From assembly GCA_021771815.1 (NCBI GenBank), contig JAETOE010000014.1, positions 1 through 64,000 of the forward strand: 64,000 nucleotides of DNA. Direction: 5' to 3'. Both the position numbers and the translations under genes were made by a program. Below are positions 16,724-26,614 of this stretch, piece after piece. Positions within the stretch are counted from its first letter, which is position 1, and every line of letters begins with the position of its first letter. The notes below the pieces were generated by a model, which searched no databases, had not been told where the DNA came from, and worked only from the letters and a program-made list of their open reading frames with translations. Origin of the DNA: Roseburia hominis (lineage in GTDB: Bacteria; Bacillota; Clostridia; Lachnospirales; Lachnospiraceae).

Positions 16724-19700
16724 TGGGCGTTACGTGGACCAGGGAACAGCAGCAGGTCATTGATTTGAGAGAACGGAATATTCTGGTATCGGCGGCGGCA
16801 GGCTCCGGCAAGACGGCGGTCTTGGTCGAGCGCATTATCAAAAGGATCACCGAGGGGGAACATCCCGTGGATATCGACCGTCTTTTGATCGTGACGTTTA
16901 CGAACGCGGCGGCGGCGGAGATGCGCGAGCGAATCAGTGCGGCGATCGAGAAGGCGCTCTTAGAACAGCCGGAAAATGAGCATTTGCAGAGGCAGATTAC
17001 GCTTATTCACAACGCGCAGATCACCACGATCGACAGCTTCTGTCTGTACGTCATAAGGAATCATTTTCATGAAATCGATTTGGAGCCAAATTTCAGAATC
17101 GGGGATGAGGGAGAGTTAAAGCTCATGCGCGAGGATGTGTTAAAAGAAGTTCTGCTCTCTAATTATGAGGAACGCCGCCCGGAGTTTACCGCATTTATGG
17201 AAGGGTATGCCGCAGGGCGGAGCGATGCAAAGGCGGGAGAGATGATCCTTGCGCTCTATGAATTTTCCAGAAGCTATCCGTGGCCGAAGGAATGGCTCGA
17301 CGGCTGCGTGCGCGGGTACGAGCCCGCCGATGCAAAGGAGCTTTTGGACGCAGCGTGGATGGAGCCGTTAGTCGCGAATGTGCGGGCGGTCTTTACCGAT
17401 CTTGTGCGCCAGACAAAGCAGGCGCTTATCCTGGCGGCGGCGGATGACGGACCTTATATGTATGAGGCGGCGCTTTCTTCGGACAGGGAAAAATACGAGG
17501 CGCTTGCGGCGTGCGAAGATTATCTGTCCCTTTATGAGAAAATAAAAGCGCTCACCTACGACAGGCTTCCGTCCAGCCGCGGGTTTGACGGGGACGCGGA
17601 TAAGCTTTCGCGCGTGAAGGAGCTTCGGGACGGCGCGAAGAAGATCGTAAAAAAGCTCAGTGAGCAGTATTTTTACTGCGCGCCCATGCTGATGGCGGAG
17701 ACGCTTCGAAAGACTGCGCCCTTTGCGAGGGAGCTTGTCCGATTGACGGAGCTGTTTGCCGATGCGTTCGCGGCGGAGAAGCGGCGGAGAAATCTCGTGG
17801 ATTTCCACGATCTGGAGCATTTTGCGCTCGACATTCTGGTGGACGGGGAGACGAAGCAGCCGCGTAAGGCGGCGGAGGAGTTCCGCGATACCTATGCGGA
17901 GATCATGATCGATGAGTATCAGGACAGCAATCATGTGCAGGAGACGATTCTTCGGACGATCTCGACGGAGGAGCGCGGCAGGAATAATATTTTCATGGTC
18001 GGGGACGTCAAGCAGAGCATCTATCGGTTCCGTCTGGCAAGACCGGAGCTTTTTATGGAAAAGTATGACACCTACTCGCTGGCGGAGAGCGAAAAACAGC
18101 GTATCGATCTGCATAAGAATTTCCGAAGCCGCAGTGAAGTGCTTTCCTGCACGAACGATATTTTCTACCGGATCATGGCGAGAGATCTCGGAAACGTGGC
18201 GTATGACAGCGAGGCAGCGCTTTATCCGGGGGCGGTCTACCCGGATGCGCCGGAGGGGATGTTTACGCCGGAAATCCTGCTTTTCGACAGCAAGGATGAA
18301 CTGCTTGCGGAGGAGGAAAATGCAGGCGGTGTGGACATGAGCGATCCGAAGCTTCTGGAAGCGAAGATGGTCGCGGAGCGCATAAGACGGATGATGAGGG
18401 AGCAGCAGGTGACGGACAAGGAGACGGGGGAGCTGCGGCATGTCCGCTATTCGGATATTGTGATTCTGCTGCGCAGCCTAAACGGCTGGGCGGACGCGTT
18501 CGCAGGTGTTTTGAATGATGCGGGCATTCCGGCGCACACGCTTCTTGCGACCGGGTATTTCTCGGCGGTGGAGGTACAGACGGTGTTGGCAATGCTTCGA
18601 ATCCTCGATAATCCGAGACAGGATATTCCGCTTGCGGCGGTGCTGCGCTCCCCGATCGTGGGAATGACGGACGAGGAACTTGCGCTGCTGCGTCTTTACG
18701 ATCGTGAGGAAAGCTTCTGCGGGTGCGTGCAGAAAAAGTGTGAGGAATTGGAAGAGACTGTCGATTTTGCCGGGTTGTGCAGTTATGAGAAGAAATTGTA
18801 TGATTTCTATATAATGTATCAAAAACTGCGAAAGCTTGTCCCGGATACGCCGATTCATGAGCTGATCGAAATTCTGCTGAAGGAGACGGGCTATGGCAGA
18901 TACGCGGCGGCAATGCCGGCAGGGAACAGGAGGCGGGCGAATCTGCAGATGCTGGTGGAGAAGGCGATCGCGTTCGAGAAAACAAGTTACAAGGGATTGT
19001 TCCATTTCGTGCGCTATATCGACGAACTGCAGAAGTATGACGTTGATTTCGGCGAGGCGGATATGACGAGCGAGAATGAGGACGTCGTGCGCATTATGAG
19101 TATTCACAAGAGCAAGGGACTCGAATTTCCGGTGGTGTTCGTCTGCGGGCTGGGGAAGCGTTTTAACAGGCAGGATGTGAGGAGCCGTATGGTGCTCCAC
19201 CCGGAGCTTGGCATGGGCATAGACTGCATGGACGGCGTGAAGCGGCTCGGTGTGCCGACGATCGCAAAGCGCGCGATCGCAAAACAGATCGATCTGGAAA
19301 ACCTTGGCGAGGAGCTGCGCGTACTCTACGTGGCGCTGACCCGCGCGAAGGAGAAGCTGATTCTTACAGGAACGAGAGGAGACGCTGCGCAGGAATTGGA
19401 GCGGCTGTGCGGCGGAACATACGGGGAAGGAGAGAGAGGAGAACCGCAGGTTTCACCGCTTCCTTATACGGTGCGGGAAGGCGCGGCGGGGTATCTCGAC
19501 TGGCTGCTTCCCGCGGTCGTATCTTATGGAGAGCGCTATCCGGTGCAGATCATTACCGCGGCGGGGCTTGTAAGCGGGGAAATCAAGGCGCAGACGGCGG
19601 ATGTCATGGACGAGGCGGTCTGCATGGATGACGCCGTGCATGCTGACCCGAAAACGGTCGCCGAACTGGATGCGCGGTTCTCGTTCCGCTATCCGTATGA

Positions 19701-20433
19701 AAGCGGACTGGAACAGAAGAATAAGTATTCCGTTTCCGAACTCAAACACCGCGCAATGCGGGAGTACATGGAGCGGGAGGAAGAGGAAACTACGTCTGCC
19801 TTTTTACAGGAAGAAATCGTTCCCTATGTTCCGGCATTCGTCCGCGGGATGGAGAGGGAAGAAGAGCAGGCCAATCAGGGAGCGCTTCGCGGCACGGCGG
19901 TGCATCGCGTGATGGAATGCTACGATTTTGCGTCGGAGCAGGACGCGGCGGAACAGACGGCGCAGATGGTAGCAAGCGGAAAACTCACCGAAGAAATGCG
20001 AAAGCTGGTGAAGCTGTCTCTGGTGGAACGCTTCCTGCAGTCGGATATCGGTGCGCGGATGCGCGAGGCTAAGAAGAACGGTCGTCTGTACCGGGAGAAG
20101 GCGTTTGTCATGGGGTTCACGCCGGAAGAGCTCGCAGCGTTCGGGTTCGGGGAGATGCAGACGGATGAGAGCATTGGAGCCGACAGCGGTGATCTGACTT
20201 TGATACAGGGAATCATTGACGTATTTTGGGTGGAGGAAGACGGGATTGTCGTGCTTGATTATAAGACCGACCGCGTCGATACGCAAGAGCAGCTTAAGAT
20301 GCGCTATGCGGCGCAGTTGAAGCTTTACGGGGAAGCTTTGGAGCGCATTTTTAACAAGGGAACCGAAAAGAAGCTCCGTGTCAAGGAACGCCTGCTTTAT
20401 TCCTTCCGGTTAGGGGAAGTGATAGCGGTGTAG
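16720..20433 (+). CDS. addA: ATP-dependent helicase/nuclease subunit A
   Basis: UvrD-type helicase with a C-terminal RecB-like nuclease, 1237 residues. Walker A AAAGSGKT (about 22-29), helicase motif II MIDEYQDSN, motif III GDVKQSIYRFR, motif V SIHKSKGLEFPVVF and motif VI ELRVLYVALTRAKEKL are intact, and the nuclease motif is IIDVFW … VVLDYKTDR near the end. Its ATG overlaps the addB stop; AGAGGAG is the ribosome site. With AddB it processes DNA breaks and recognises Chi-like sites. Confidence 0.98.
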   Translation: MMGVTWTREQQQVIDLRERNILVSAAAGSGKTAVLVERIIKRITEGEHPVDIDRLLIVTFTNAAAAEMRERISAAIEKALLEQPENEHLQRQITLIHNAQITTIDSFCLYVIRNHFHEIDLEPNFRIGDEGELKLMREDVLKEVLLSNYEERRPEFTAFMEGYAAGRSDAKAGEMILALYEFSRSYPWPKEWLDGCVRGYEPADAKELLDAAWMEPLVANVRAVFTDLVRQTKQALILAAADDGPYMYEAALSSDREKYEALAACEDYLSLYEKIKALTYDRLPSSRGFDGDADKLSRVKELRDGAKKIVKKLSEQYFYCAPMLMAETLRKTAPFARELVRLTELFADAFAAEKRRRNLVDFHDLEHFALDILVDGETKQPRKAAEEFRDTYAEIMIDEYQDSNHVQETILRTISTEERGRNNIFMVGDVKQSIYRFRLARPELFMEKYDTYSLAESEKQRIDLHKNFRSRSEVLSCTNDIFYRIMARDLGNVAYDSEAALYPGAVYPDAPEGMFTPEILLFDSKDELLAEEENAGGVDMSDPKLLEAKMVAERIRRMMREQQVTDKETGELRHVRYSDIVILLRSLNGWADAFAGVLNDAGIPAHTLLATGYFSAVEVQTVLAMLRILDNPRQDIPLAAVLRSPIVGMTDEELALLRLYDREESFCGCVQKKCEELEETVDFAGLCSYEKKLYDFYIMYQKLRKLVPDTPIHELIEILLKETGYGRYAAAMPAGNRRRANLQMLVEKAIAFEKTSYKGLFHFVRYIDELQKYDVDFGEADMTSENEDVVRIMSIHKSKGLEFPVVFVCGLGKRFNRQDVRSRMVLHPELGMGIDCMDGVKRLGVPTIAKRAIAKQIDLENLGEELRVLYVALTRAKEKLILTGTRGDAAQELERLCGGTYGEGERGEPQVSPLPYTVREGAAGYLDWLLPAVVSYGERYPVQIITAAGLVSGEIKAQTADVMDEAVCMDDAVHADPKTVAELDARFSFRYPYESGLEQKNKYSVSELKHRAMREYMEREEEETTSAFLQEEIVPYVPAFVRGMEREEEQANQGALRGTAVHRVMECYDFASEQDAAEQTAQMVASGKLTEEMRKLVKLSLVERFLQSDIGARMREAKKNGRLYREKAFVMGFTPEELAAFGFGEMQTDESIGADSGDLTLIQGIIDVFWVEEDGIVVLDYKTDRVDTQEQLKMRYAAQLKLYGEALERIFNKGTEKKLRVKERLLYSFRLGEVIAV

Positions 20434-20555
20434 AAAACAGCCTGCACCGCATTTTGTCTCCACTGAAATTCGTGACAAAAAACGGTTTTTTTGCGACATT
20501 TTGATGGGGAAAAGCCGAATTTGCTTCGATATAACAGGCAAAGGTGGTGTTTTCT

Positions 20556-21272
20556 ATGAATATAAAGGTACAGCAAAATAACAGCCTGCCCGTGATGAAC
20601 CTGTTTGCGGGAAGAGGGTTAAAAAGTACGGAAGAAAAGCTGGAACGACAGGCGAAATGCAATAATCAGGTCGCTTTTTTCGAAAAGCAGAAGGAGAATC
20701 TGAAAAATGTGAAATGCGATACGGTAGAAGAGATCGCAAGAAAGCTCGAGATGTTTCACACCTACGAGGATGAAATCGCGGCTGCAAAGGCGGCGTATAA
20801 CAGCGAGCAGATGTTCCATATCACGGACGAAGCCGAGGAGATGGGCGAGAAGATTGCCGAAAACGCCAAAAAGACGGAGCCGAAGACGCCGGAGGAGAGA
20901 AAAAAAGAGGCGGTCAAAGAAGCAGGCAAAGAGACGGAAGAAACCGGAGACGGAATCCTGGAGGAAATGCCAGGGAGCGTCGAAGTGTTGGAAGAGGCGC
21001 AGCAGGAGACAGAGGACTTGTCAGAGCAGACGGCGGAGGAATTGTCAGAGCGGACGACGGAAGACTTGTCAGAGCAGACGACGGAGGAATTGTCTGGGCA
21101 AAGGACAGAGAAATTGTCCGAACAGGTAGGCAAAGAGCTGCCGGAGCGGGAAGCGGAGAGGATGTCGGAGCAGACGGCGGAGGATTTGTCCAGACAAAGG
21201 ACAGAGGAAGCGCAGCGGGAGCAGGAAGAGGCCTGGAAGAGACATTACAGACCGATCGATTTTTTTGCTTAG
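20556..21272 (+). CDS. Hypothetical protein with tandem octapeptide repeats
   Basis: A 238-residue hydrophilic protein without signal peptide or membrane segment. The N-terminal 120 residues are helical (ARKLEMFHTYEDEIAAAKAAY). Residues from about 155 form eight consecutive octads of the type LSEQTxEE. A short tail RHYRPIDFFA ends the protein. ATG 20556 fits the AAGGTGG ribosome site better than the upstream GTG 20544. It is probably co-transcribed with the next gene, and the pair resembles hypothetical gene pairs of Lachnospiraceae. Function unknown. Confidence 0.7.
   Translation: MNIKVQQNNSLPVMNLFAGRGLKSTEEKLERQAKCNNQVAFFEKQKENLKNVKCDTVEEIARKLEMFHTYEDEIAAAKAAYNSEQMFHITDEAEEMGEKIAENAKKTEPKTPEERKKEAVKEAGKETEETGDGILEEMPGSVEVLEEAQQETEDLSEQTAEELSERTTEDLSEQTTEELSGQRTEKLSEQVGKELPEREAERMSEQTAEDLSRQRTEEAQREQEEAWKRHYRPIDFFA
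21018..21209 (+). repeat. Eight 24-bp coding tandem repeats
   Basis: Eight in-frame units of 24 bp, the best-preserved reading LSEQTAEE, LSERTTED and LSEQTTEE. The first three are closest to each other and later units drift (LPEREAER, MSEQTAED), so recent expansion probably happened at the 5' side. Confidence 0.85.
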
Positions 21273-21320
21273 AAAACGGTGTGCGAAGGCCCAAAAGCAG
21301 AATACGGGGAGGGAAAAGGC

Positions 21321-22115
21321 ATGGTAATACAGAGTGTGGACCCATACAATCTCATGGAACAGCAGGAATATGTCAGAAGCGGGGATGCCAAAAAGATCAG
21401 TGACGTGATACCGGAGTTAAAAGACAGGGAGATTCGCACGGACAGCGTCACATTTTCTAAAGAGGGCATGGAGGCTTTGCGCAAACAGGTGCAGAGTATG
21501 CCGGGGCATATTGACGCCGAAGAAGTCATGCGGATGCGGGAAATACTTCCGAAGCTTAAAATGAACCCGACGGATGATTTCCTGTGGGCGATGCGGGATG
21601 ATATGCAGGAATCCTTAAATACAGTCAAGCAGGAAAAGGGAAGCTACACGATCGACGATCTGATTTCTGTCCGTATGAAGGCGTATGCCAGACAGTACGA
21701 TGCGCTGCAGCAGTCCTATGCAGACGGTTTCCGCGACGTATACGTTTCTGACGGAGTCGATGAAAACGGGAAACTGCTGTATCACAAAGTGACGCGGGAA
21801 GAGGATATGGAATTCTTAAATCAGGCTTTCGATAATATTGCCGACAGTCTGAAGTTTTCGGCACGGGCGCAGGAAGGCAAGTGGAAAATTGACGAGGTAT
21901 TCGGCGGGAGAGCGGGGCTGCCGGTCACTCTGCCCGAAGGGTACGGTGAGCGGTTGGAGGACATTTTAAAACGTGCGTCTGCCGAGTATGCGGATAAGAG
22001 GGAGCAGGGGCAGCATGCGGATGCAGCCGCCCTGGGGCTGAAATACCTGAATGAAGATACAGAGTTTGCAAATGCTATGCGTGTGCTGTATTCCAATGTA
22101 ACGCCGATGCCGTAA
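21321..22115 (+). CDS. Hypothetical protein paired with the octapeptide-repeat protein
   Basis: A 264-residue soluble protein that I do not recognise. Notable stretches are VTFSKEGMEALRKQV (near 40-54), LPKLKMNPTDDFLWAMRDDM and KAYARQYDALQQSYADGFRDVYV. Start 21321 is backed by GGGAGG; a frame extending upstream to 21279 lacks a site. It lies 48 bases after the repeat protein and ends at a strong terminator, so the two make a unit. The FSKEG motif occurs in several small Lachnospiraceae proteins, but I cannot assign a role. Confidence 0.65.
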   Translation: MVIQSVDPYNLMEQQEYVRSGDAKKISDVIPELKDREIRTDSVTFSKEGMEALRKQVQSMPGHIDAEEVMRMREILPKLKMNPTDDFLWAMRDDMQESLNTVKQEKGSYTIDDLISVRMKAYARQYDALQQSYADGFRDVYVSDGVDENGKLLYHKVTREEDMEFLNQAFDNIADSLKFSARAQEGKWKIDEVFGGRAGLPVTLPEGYGERLEDILKRASAEYADKREQGQHADAAALGLKYLNEDTEFANAMRVLYSNVTPMP

Positions 22116-22135
22116 AGAGGCGTTGGCGGATAGAT

Positions 22136-22165
22136 AAGCGGGATAGGAAATATCCCGCTTTTTTT
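22136..22165 (+). terminator. Terminator after the hypothetical pair
   Basis: A perfect 10-bp stem AAGCGGGATA / TATCCCGCTT (22136-22145 and 22151-22160) with loop GGAAA, followed by TTTTT. Confidence 0.92.
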
Positions 22166-22306
22166 GTTCGTCCGGCATGGGCAGACTCTAACGGGTGAAA
22201 GTACCGGGGCGCGCAGGCAGCGACAGACTGGAAGAGGGCATATCATATTTAGATTCTCTTTTTTTTTAAAGTTTGTATCTTTTTTTTAAAAGAAAGAGAA
22301 ATAAAA

Positions 22307-22331
22307 TTTTGATAAACTCAAGCTATCAAAA
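22307..22331 (+). promoter_or_regulatory. Inverted repeat in the leader of the sugar ABC operon
   Basis: TTTTGATA (22307-22314) and TATCAAAA (22324-22331) are perfect inverted repeats 9 bp apart, just before the GAGGAGG ribosome site of the binding-protein gene. They could be an operator or a weak leader stem. The preceding 70 bases are poly-T/poly-A rich and no clear -10/-35 pair was found. Confidence 0.4.
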
Positions 22332-22351
22332 AAAACGAGGAGGGTTTTTCA

Positions 22352-23887
22352 ATGAAAAACAAAAGAGTTTTAGCAGCCTTATTGGCAGCCGCAATGACGC
22401 TTGGGCTTTCTGCGTGCGGCGGAGACGATTCCGGCTCTGTGAGCGGCACGGAAAGCAAAACAAAAGCCGAGGACGGAAATTATGATCAGGTAACTTACGC
22501 ATATTGTACGTTTAATAATATTCCGACGGAAGAAGACCTGGACGTTGTGGAAGAGGAAATCAATAAGATCACACGAGAAAAAATCGGAGCGGAGATCACC
22601 TTAATGCCGATCGCGATTTCGGAGTATTCCAGTAAAGTAAGCTTGTCATTACAGGGTGGAGAAAAAATTGACATTTACGAGTCGCTGGGTGATTTCAACA
22701 ATTACGTAGCGACTGATATGGCGTATGATCTTACAGAACTGCTGAATCAAAGCGGAGAGGGAATTGTGGAAACAGTTGGAGACGAATGGCTTGCAGCATG
22801 TACAAAGGACGGCAGCATTTACGGCGTTCCTACAATGAAGCCGGTAGCATTGACGCCGATGGTCGTTTACAGACAGGATATTGCAGATGAACTTGCAATT
22901 GATATGACCGGGGTTTCTGATATGAAAGATATGACGGAGGTTTTGCAGAAGGTAAAGGAAGCTTATCCTGACATGATACCGTTAGCTCCGGTACAGACAG
23001 GCGAAATCGGGGTATCTGTAAATTACGGTGACGTGGATTTCCTGACAGACGACATGTACAGCCCGGTAGGCGTGCTGATCGGAGACAGTCTTACAGTAAC
23101 GGATTTATATTCTACGGATATGTTTAGAGAAAAATGTGAACTTGTAAGAAGCTGGTATAATGAGGGACTGGTTATGCAGGATGCGGCGACAACTACAAGC
23201 GCGGCAGCAGAGACCATGAGTTCCGGCAATTATTTCTGTTATCTTGCAGCATACAGTTATCCGGAAGCAGATACAGCGGCATCCCTTCAGGCACAGTGTG
23301 GAAATTATCCGATTGGAGCAAAGATTATTGGCGACGCATATCTTTCCACCGGCGATCTGAATTCCGTCAGCTGGATGATCGCATCTACAACAGATGTGCC
23401 GGAAGCAGCAATGAAGTTTTTAAATCTTACTTATACAGATGCAGATATCATTAATTTGTTGATTTACGGCGTAGAAGGAAGAGACTATGTATTAAATGAG
23501 GATGGAACGGTTTCTTATCCGGAAGGGGAAGATTCTACCACCGTACCATACACAGCGCAGTTGAGCTGCGGTACTTTAGGAAACTTCTTCTTAATGTATC
23601 CGACGGCAGGAACAAATCCGGAATCTCTTGATTGGGAATTGGAGCAGAATAAAACGGCAAAGACGTCTCCGGCTATGGGATTCACCTTTGACTCAAGCGG
23701 CGTAAAGACCCAGTATACTGCGGTTAAAAATGTAATTTCACAGTATCTGCCAGGACTGATCTGCGGCAGCTTAGATCCGGATACAGAAATTGAAAAATTT
23801 GTAAATGCATTGAATGATGCAGGATATCAGGACGTATTGAATGCAAAACAGGAGCAGCTGGATGCCTGGGTAGCAGAACAGAAGTAA
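22352..23887 (+). CDS. Sugar ABC transporter, substrate-binding lipoprotein
   Basis: Extracellular family 1 solute-binding protein of 511 residues, anchored by a lipobox (LGLSAC-GG, Cys21-22 area) after a signal peptide. It captures an oligosaccharide or glycoside for the two permeases that follow. GAGGAGG precedes the ATG. The importer lacks its own ATPase gene here, as is usual for this class, which shares an MsmK-type ATPase encoded elsewhere. It belongs to the LplA/YtcQ-like group that is typically controlled by YesM/YesN systems, one of which lies at the end of this locus. Confidence 0.92.
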   Translation: MKNKRVLAALLAAAMTLGLSACGGDDSGSVSGTESKTKAEDGNYDQVTYAYCTFNNIPTEEDLDVVEEEINKITREKIGAEITLMPIAISEYSSKVSLSLQGGEKIDIYESLGDFNNYVATDMAYDLTELLNQSGEGIVETVGDEWLAACTKDGSIYGVPTMKPVALTPMVVYRQDIADELAIDMTGVSDMKDMTEVLQKVKEAYPDMIPLAPVQTGEIGVSVNYGDVDFLTDDMYSPVGVLIGDSLTVTDLYSTDMFREKCELVRSWYNEGLVMQDAATTTSAAAETMSSGNYFCYLAAYSYPEADTAASLQAQCGNYPIGAKIIGDAYLSTGDLNSVSWMIASTTDVPEAAMKFLNLTYTDADIINLLIYGVEGRDYVLNEDGTVSYPEGEDSTTVPYTAQLSCGTLGNFFLMYPTAGTNPESLDWELEQNKTAKTSPAMGFTFDSSGVKTQYTAVKNVISQYLPGLICGSLDPDTEIEKFVNALNDAGYQDVLNAKQEQLDAWVAEQK

Positions 23888-23918
23888 GGATAGCTAAGAG
23901 ATAAGAAAGGATAACAGG

Positions 23919-24848
23919 ATGGAAAAGGCAATTGTAAAAAGCTCAAAAAGAAAGTTTAAAAATCTGCCACTATTTATGATTGCATTGCCGGGAATCATAT
24001 ATTTACTAATCAATAACTATGTGCCGATGTTTGGTATTTTCCTGGCATTCAAAAATTACAGCTTGAAAAAAGGCGTATTTGGAAGCGACTGGTGCGGTTT
24101 TCAGAACTTTGAATTTCTGTTTAAGACCAAAGACGCCTGGGTTATGACGAGAAATACCATTTTGTATAATGTGGCGTTTATTATCATTGGAACAATCGTG
24201 GCAATTGCGGTTGCGGTCATGATGTGTGAGCTTGGGAAAAAAACGAGAGTGAAATTTTTTCAGGCGGCATTGCTTTTGCCGAACCTGTTATCCTGGGTTG
24301 TAATCGGATTCATTGCGTATGCATTTTTGAATGCGGATACCGGCTTTATTAACAACACGATCCTTGCAGGGCTTGGGATGAACCCGATTTCATGGTATTC
24401 CTATACCGGAGCGTGGCCGGCGATTATCATTATTGTATTTCTGTGGAAAAACATGGGATATCAGTCAATTGTATATATGGCGAGTATATCAGGAATTGAC
24501 AAGTCAATTTATGAAGCAGCAGCGATTGACGGAGCGACAAAGATACAGCAGATTTTTAAGATCACATTGCCAATGTTAAAGCCAACGGTCATTACATTGA
24601 CATTAATGTCAATCGGAAGAATTTTCTATTCTGATTTTGGACTGTTCTATCAGGTACCACAGAATTCCGGTGCATTGTTTAATGTAACACAGACAATTGA
24701 TACTTATGTATATCGTGGTCTGATGGAACTAAATGACGTCGGTATGTCTGCAGCGGCAGGCTTCTATCAATCGGTGGTAGGATTTGTTCTTGTATTACTT
24801 GCAAATGCGATCGTGCGTAAAGTAGATTCTGATAATGCATTATTCTAG
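23919..24848 (+). CDS. Sugar ABC transporter permease, LplB type
   Basis: A 309-residue membrane protein with six predicted segments, the first near 20-40 (LFMIALPGIIYLLINNY). The EAA loop EAAAIDGATKIQQIFKITLP (about 205-224) contacts the shared ATPase. It follows the binding protein by 31 bases and precedes the second permease by 11 bases. Confidence 0.93.
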   Translation: MEKAIVKSSKRKFKNLPLFMIALPGIIYLLINNYVPMFGIFLAFKNYSLKKGVFGSDWCGFQNFEFLFKTKDAWVMTRNTILYNVAFIIIGTIVAIAVAVMMCELGKKTRVKFFQAALLLPNLLSWVVIGFIAYAFLNADTGFINNTILAGLGMNPISWYSYTGAWPAIIIIVFLWKNMGYQSIVYMASISGIDKSIYEAAAIDGATKIQQIFKITLPMLKPTVITLTLMSIGRIFYSDFGLFYQVPQNSGALFNVTQTIDTYVYRGLMELNDVGMSAAAGFYQSVVGFVLVLLANAIVRKVDSDNALF

Positions 24849-24859
24849 GAGGGAAAGAA

Positions 24860-25744
24860 ATGACGGAAAGTAAAAGTTTTAACCGGGCAGCAACGGTCAT
24901 TCTTACATTGCTGGTAATAATTGCAATGCTGCCGATCCTTTTGATTATAATTGCATCATTTTCATCAGAGACATCTTTAATACGAAACGGTTATTCCTAT
25001 TGGCCGGAAGGCTGGAGTCTGGATGCATACTATTACATGGTAAAACAGGGGGCTATGATCGTAAGGGCATACGGTGTTTCCTTTTTTGTAACATTTGTCG
25101 GAACGGCGCTCAGTGTAATGCTTACAACAATGCTTGCCTATCCTATATCACGAAAATCGTTTAAGTACAGGAATATATTAGCATTTTTCGTATTTTTTAC
25201 GATGCTGTTTAATGGAGGAATTGTACCGTCCTACATTATGTGGACAAGGTTCTTTCATATTAAGGACACGATATTGGCGCTCATGATACCAAATTATCTG
25301 ATAACGGCATTTAATGTTATTCTGGTAAAAAACTATTTTCAGAACAGCGTTCCGGATTCATTGATTGAAGCTGCCCAGTTGGATGGGGCGTCTGAGATGA
25401 AGATTTTTTTCAAAGTGATGCTTCCTTTAGCAGTTCCAACGGTTGCAACGATCAGTTTATTTACAGGCATCTGCTACTGGAATGACTGGACGAATGGATT
25501 GTACTATATTAACGATGAAAAATTATATAGTATTCAGCAGTTATTGATGAAAATTATGAATAATATCCAGGCATTGCGGTCTAATTCCAATGCGGCATTA
25601 CTTGGAACCGGTTCCGTTGATCTGCCGGGAACCTCTATTCGAATGGCGATGGCGGTCATTGGTATTTTGCCAATTATGTTAATTTATCCGTTTGTACAGA
25701 AATATCTGGTAAAAGGTGTTGTTGTCGGAGCGGTAAAGGGTTAG
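24860..25744 (+). CDS. Sugar ABC transporter permease, YtcP type
   Basis: A 294-residue MalG-class permease. It has an N-terminal segment (VILTLLVIIAMLPILLIII), a further five membrane helices and the EAA loop EAAQLDGASEMKIFFKVMLP (about 172-191). GGAGGG ribosome site. It pairs with the preceding permease to form the membrane channel. Confidence 0.93.
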   Translation: MTESKSFNRAATVILTLLVIIAMLPILLIIIASFSSETSLIRNGYSYWPEGWSLDAYYYMVKQGAMIVRAYGVSFFVTFVGTALSVMLTTMLAYPISRKSFKYRNILAFFVFFTMLFNGGIVPSYIMWTRFFHIKDTILALMIPNYLITAFNVILVKNYFQNSVPDSLIEAAQLDGASEMKIFFKVMLPLAVPTVATISLFTGICYWNDWTNGLYYINDEKLYSIQQLLMKIMNNIQALRSNSNAALLGTGSVDLPGTSIRMAMAVIGILPIMLIYPFVQKYLVKGVVVGAVKG

Positions 25745-25755
25745 AGAGGGAACAT

Positions 25756-26583
25756 ATGAAAGTAAAAGAATTTGTAGATGAAATAATAAAGAAAACGGGA
25801 GTGGAGCGGCTCCCGGACGAAAGGACCTGCGATCACCTGATGACCGGAGATTGGGACATGGAGATTACGGGTGTTGTCACAACGTTTATGGCAACGGTAG
25901 ATGTGATAAAGAAAGCCATTGATTCAGGGGCAAATTTTATTATTACACATGAGCCAACGTGGTTTTCCGGTGCGGATAATACGGACTGGCTGGAAAATGA
26001 TCCTGTGTATTTACAAAAGAAACGTCTGATTGAAGAACATGGGATTGCAATATGGCGTTTCCATGACCATATGCATATGGAGGCGGAGGACGGAATCTAC
26101 CGCGGTTTTGATAAAGAATTGGGCTGGGGAAAGTATCGTGTAAAAGCAGAAGGTGAATTAAGCTGGTTTGGAGCAATCTATGATCTGCCGGCGACATCGT
26201 TGGAAGAATTGGCACGTTTTTTTCAAAAAAAAATGGACATGCAGGTTGTTCAGCTGGTGGGAAATCCGGCAATGCCGGTAAAACGTGTGAGCGTATTAGT
26301 TGGCGGAGGGAGCCTTGGGCTTGGAGAAGAAAATCTTCCAATGAGACAGATGCGTGACGGGAATGTAGATGTAGCAATTTGCGGGGATATCACAGAGTGG
26401 ACGCTGTCCGCATATGTAAGAGACGCCTCGCAGCTTGGAATGAACAAAGGAATGCTGGTACTCGGACATGAACGAAGTGAAGAATGGGGAATGAAACATC
26501 TGCCGGAATGGCTTAAGAGTATTGCGGGGGAGATACCGGTTTTATTTGTAGATGCAGAAGAGCCGTTTATTTACATTTCGTAA
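25756..26583 (+). CDS. Nif3-like dinuclear metal-centre protein
   Basis: A 275-residue member of the Nif3/YbgI family, which binds two metal ions; its biochemical role is unsettled in most organisms. The family signature IITHEPTWF (about 57-65) and a second metal-site region FVDAEE near the C-terminus are present. It is unusual to find this protein inside a sugar transport operon. It sits 11 bases after the permease, so it is probably a locus-specific paralogue acting on an imported compound or its product. Confidence 0.8.
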   Translation: MKVKEFVDEIIKKTGVERLPDERTCDHLMTGDWDMEITGVVTTFMATVDVIKKAIDSGANFIITHEPTWFSGADNTDWLENDPVYLQKKRLIEEHGIAIWRFHDHMHMEAEDGIYRGFDKELGWGKYRVKAEGELSWFGAIYDLPATSLEELARFFQKKMDMQVVQLVGNPAMPVKRVSVLVGGGSLGLGEENLPMRQMRDGNVDVAICGDITEWTLSAYVRDASQLGMNKGMLVLGHERSEEWGMKHLPEWLKSIAGEIPVLFVDAEEPFIYIS

Positions 26584-26614
26584 GCGGAGACAATAAAAAA
26601 TATTGAGGGAAAGT

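Noticed and set aside
17368-18441. 357-codon open frame on the minus strand
   Set aside because: Antisense to addA in a G+C-rich coding region, with no ribosome site and an Arg/His/Leu-rich composition typical of shadow frames.
20500-20555. SigD (flagellar) type promoter before the octapeptide-repeat gene
   Set aside because: GCCGAA and CGATATAA are present but no TAAA box lies at the right distance.
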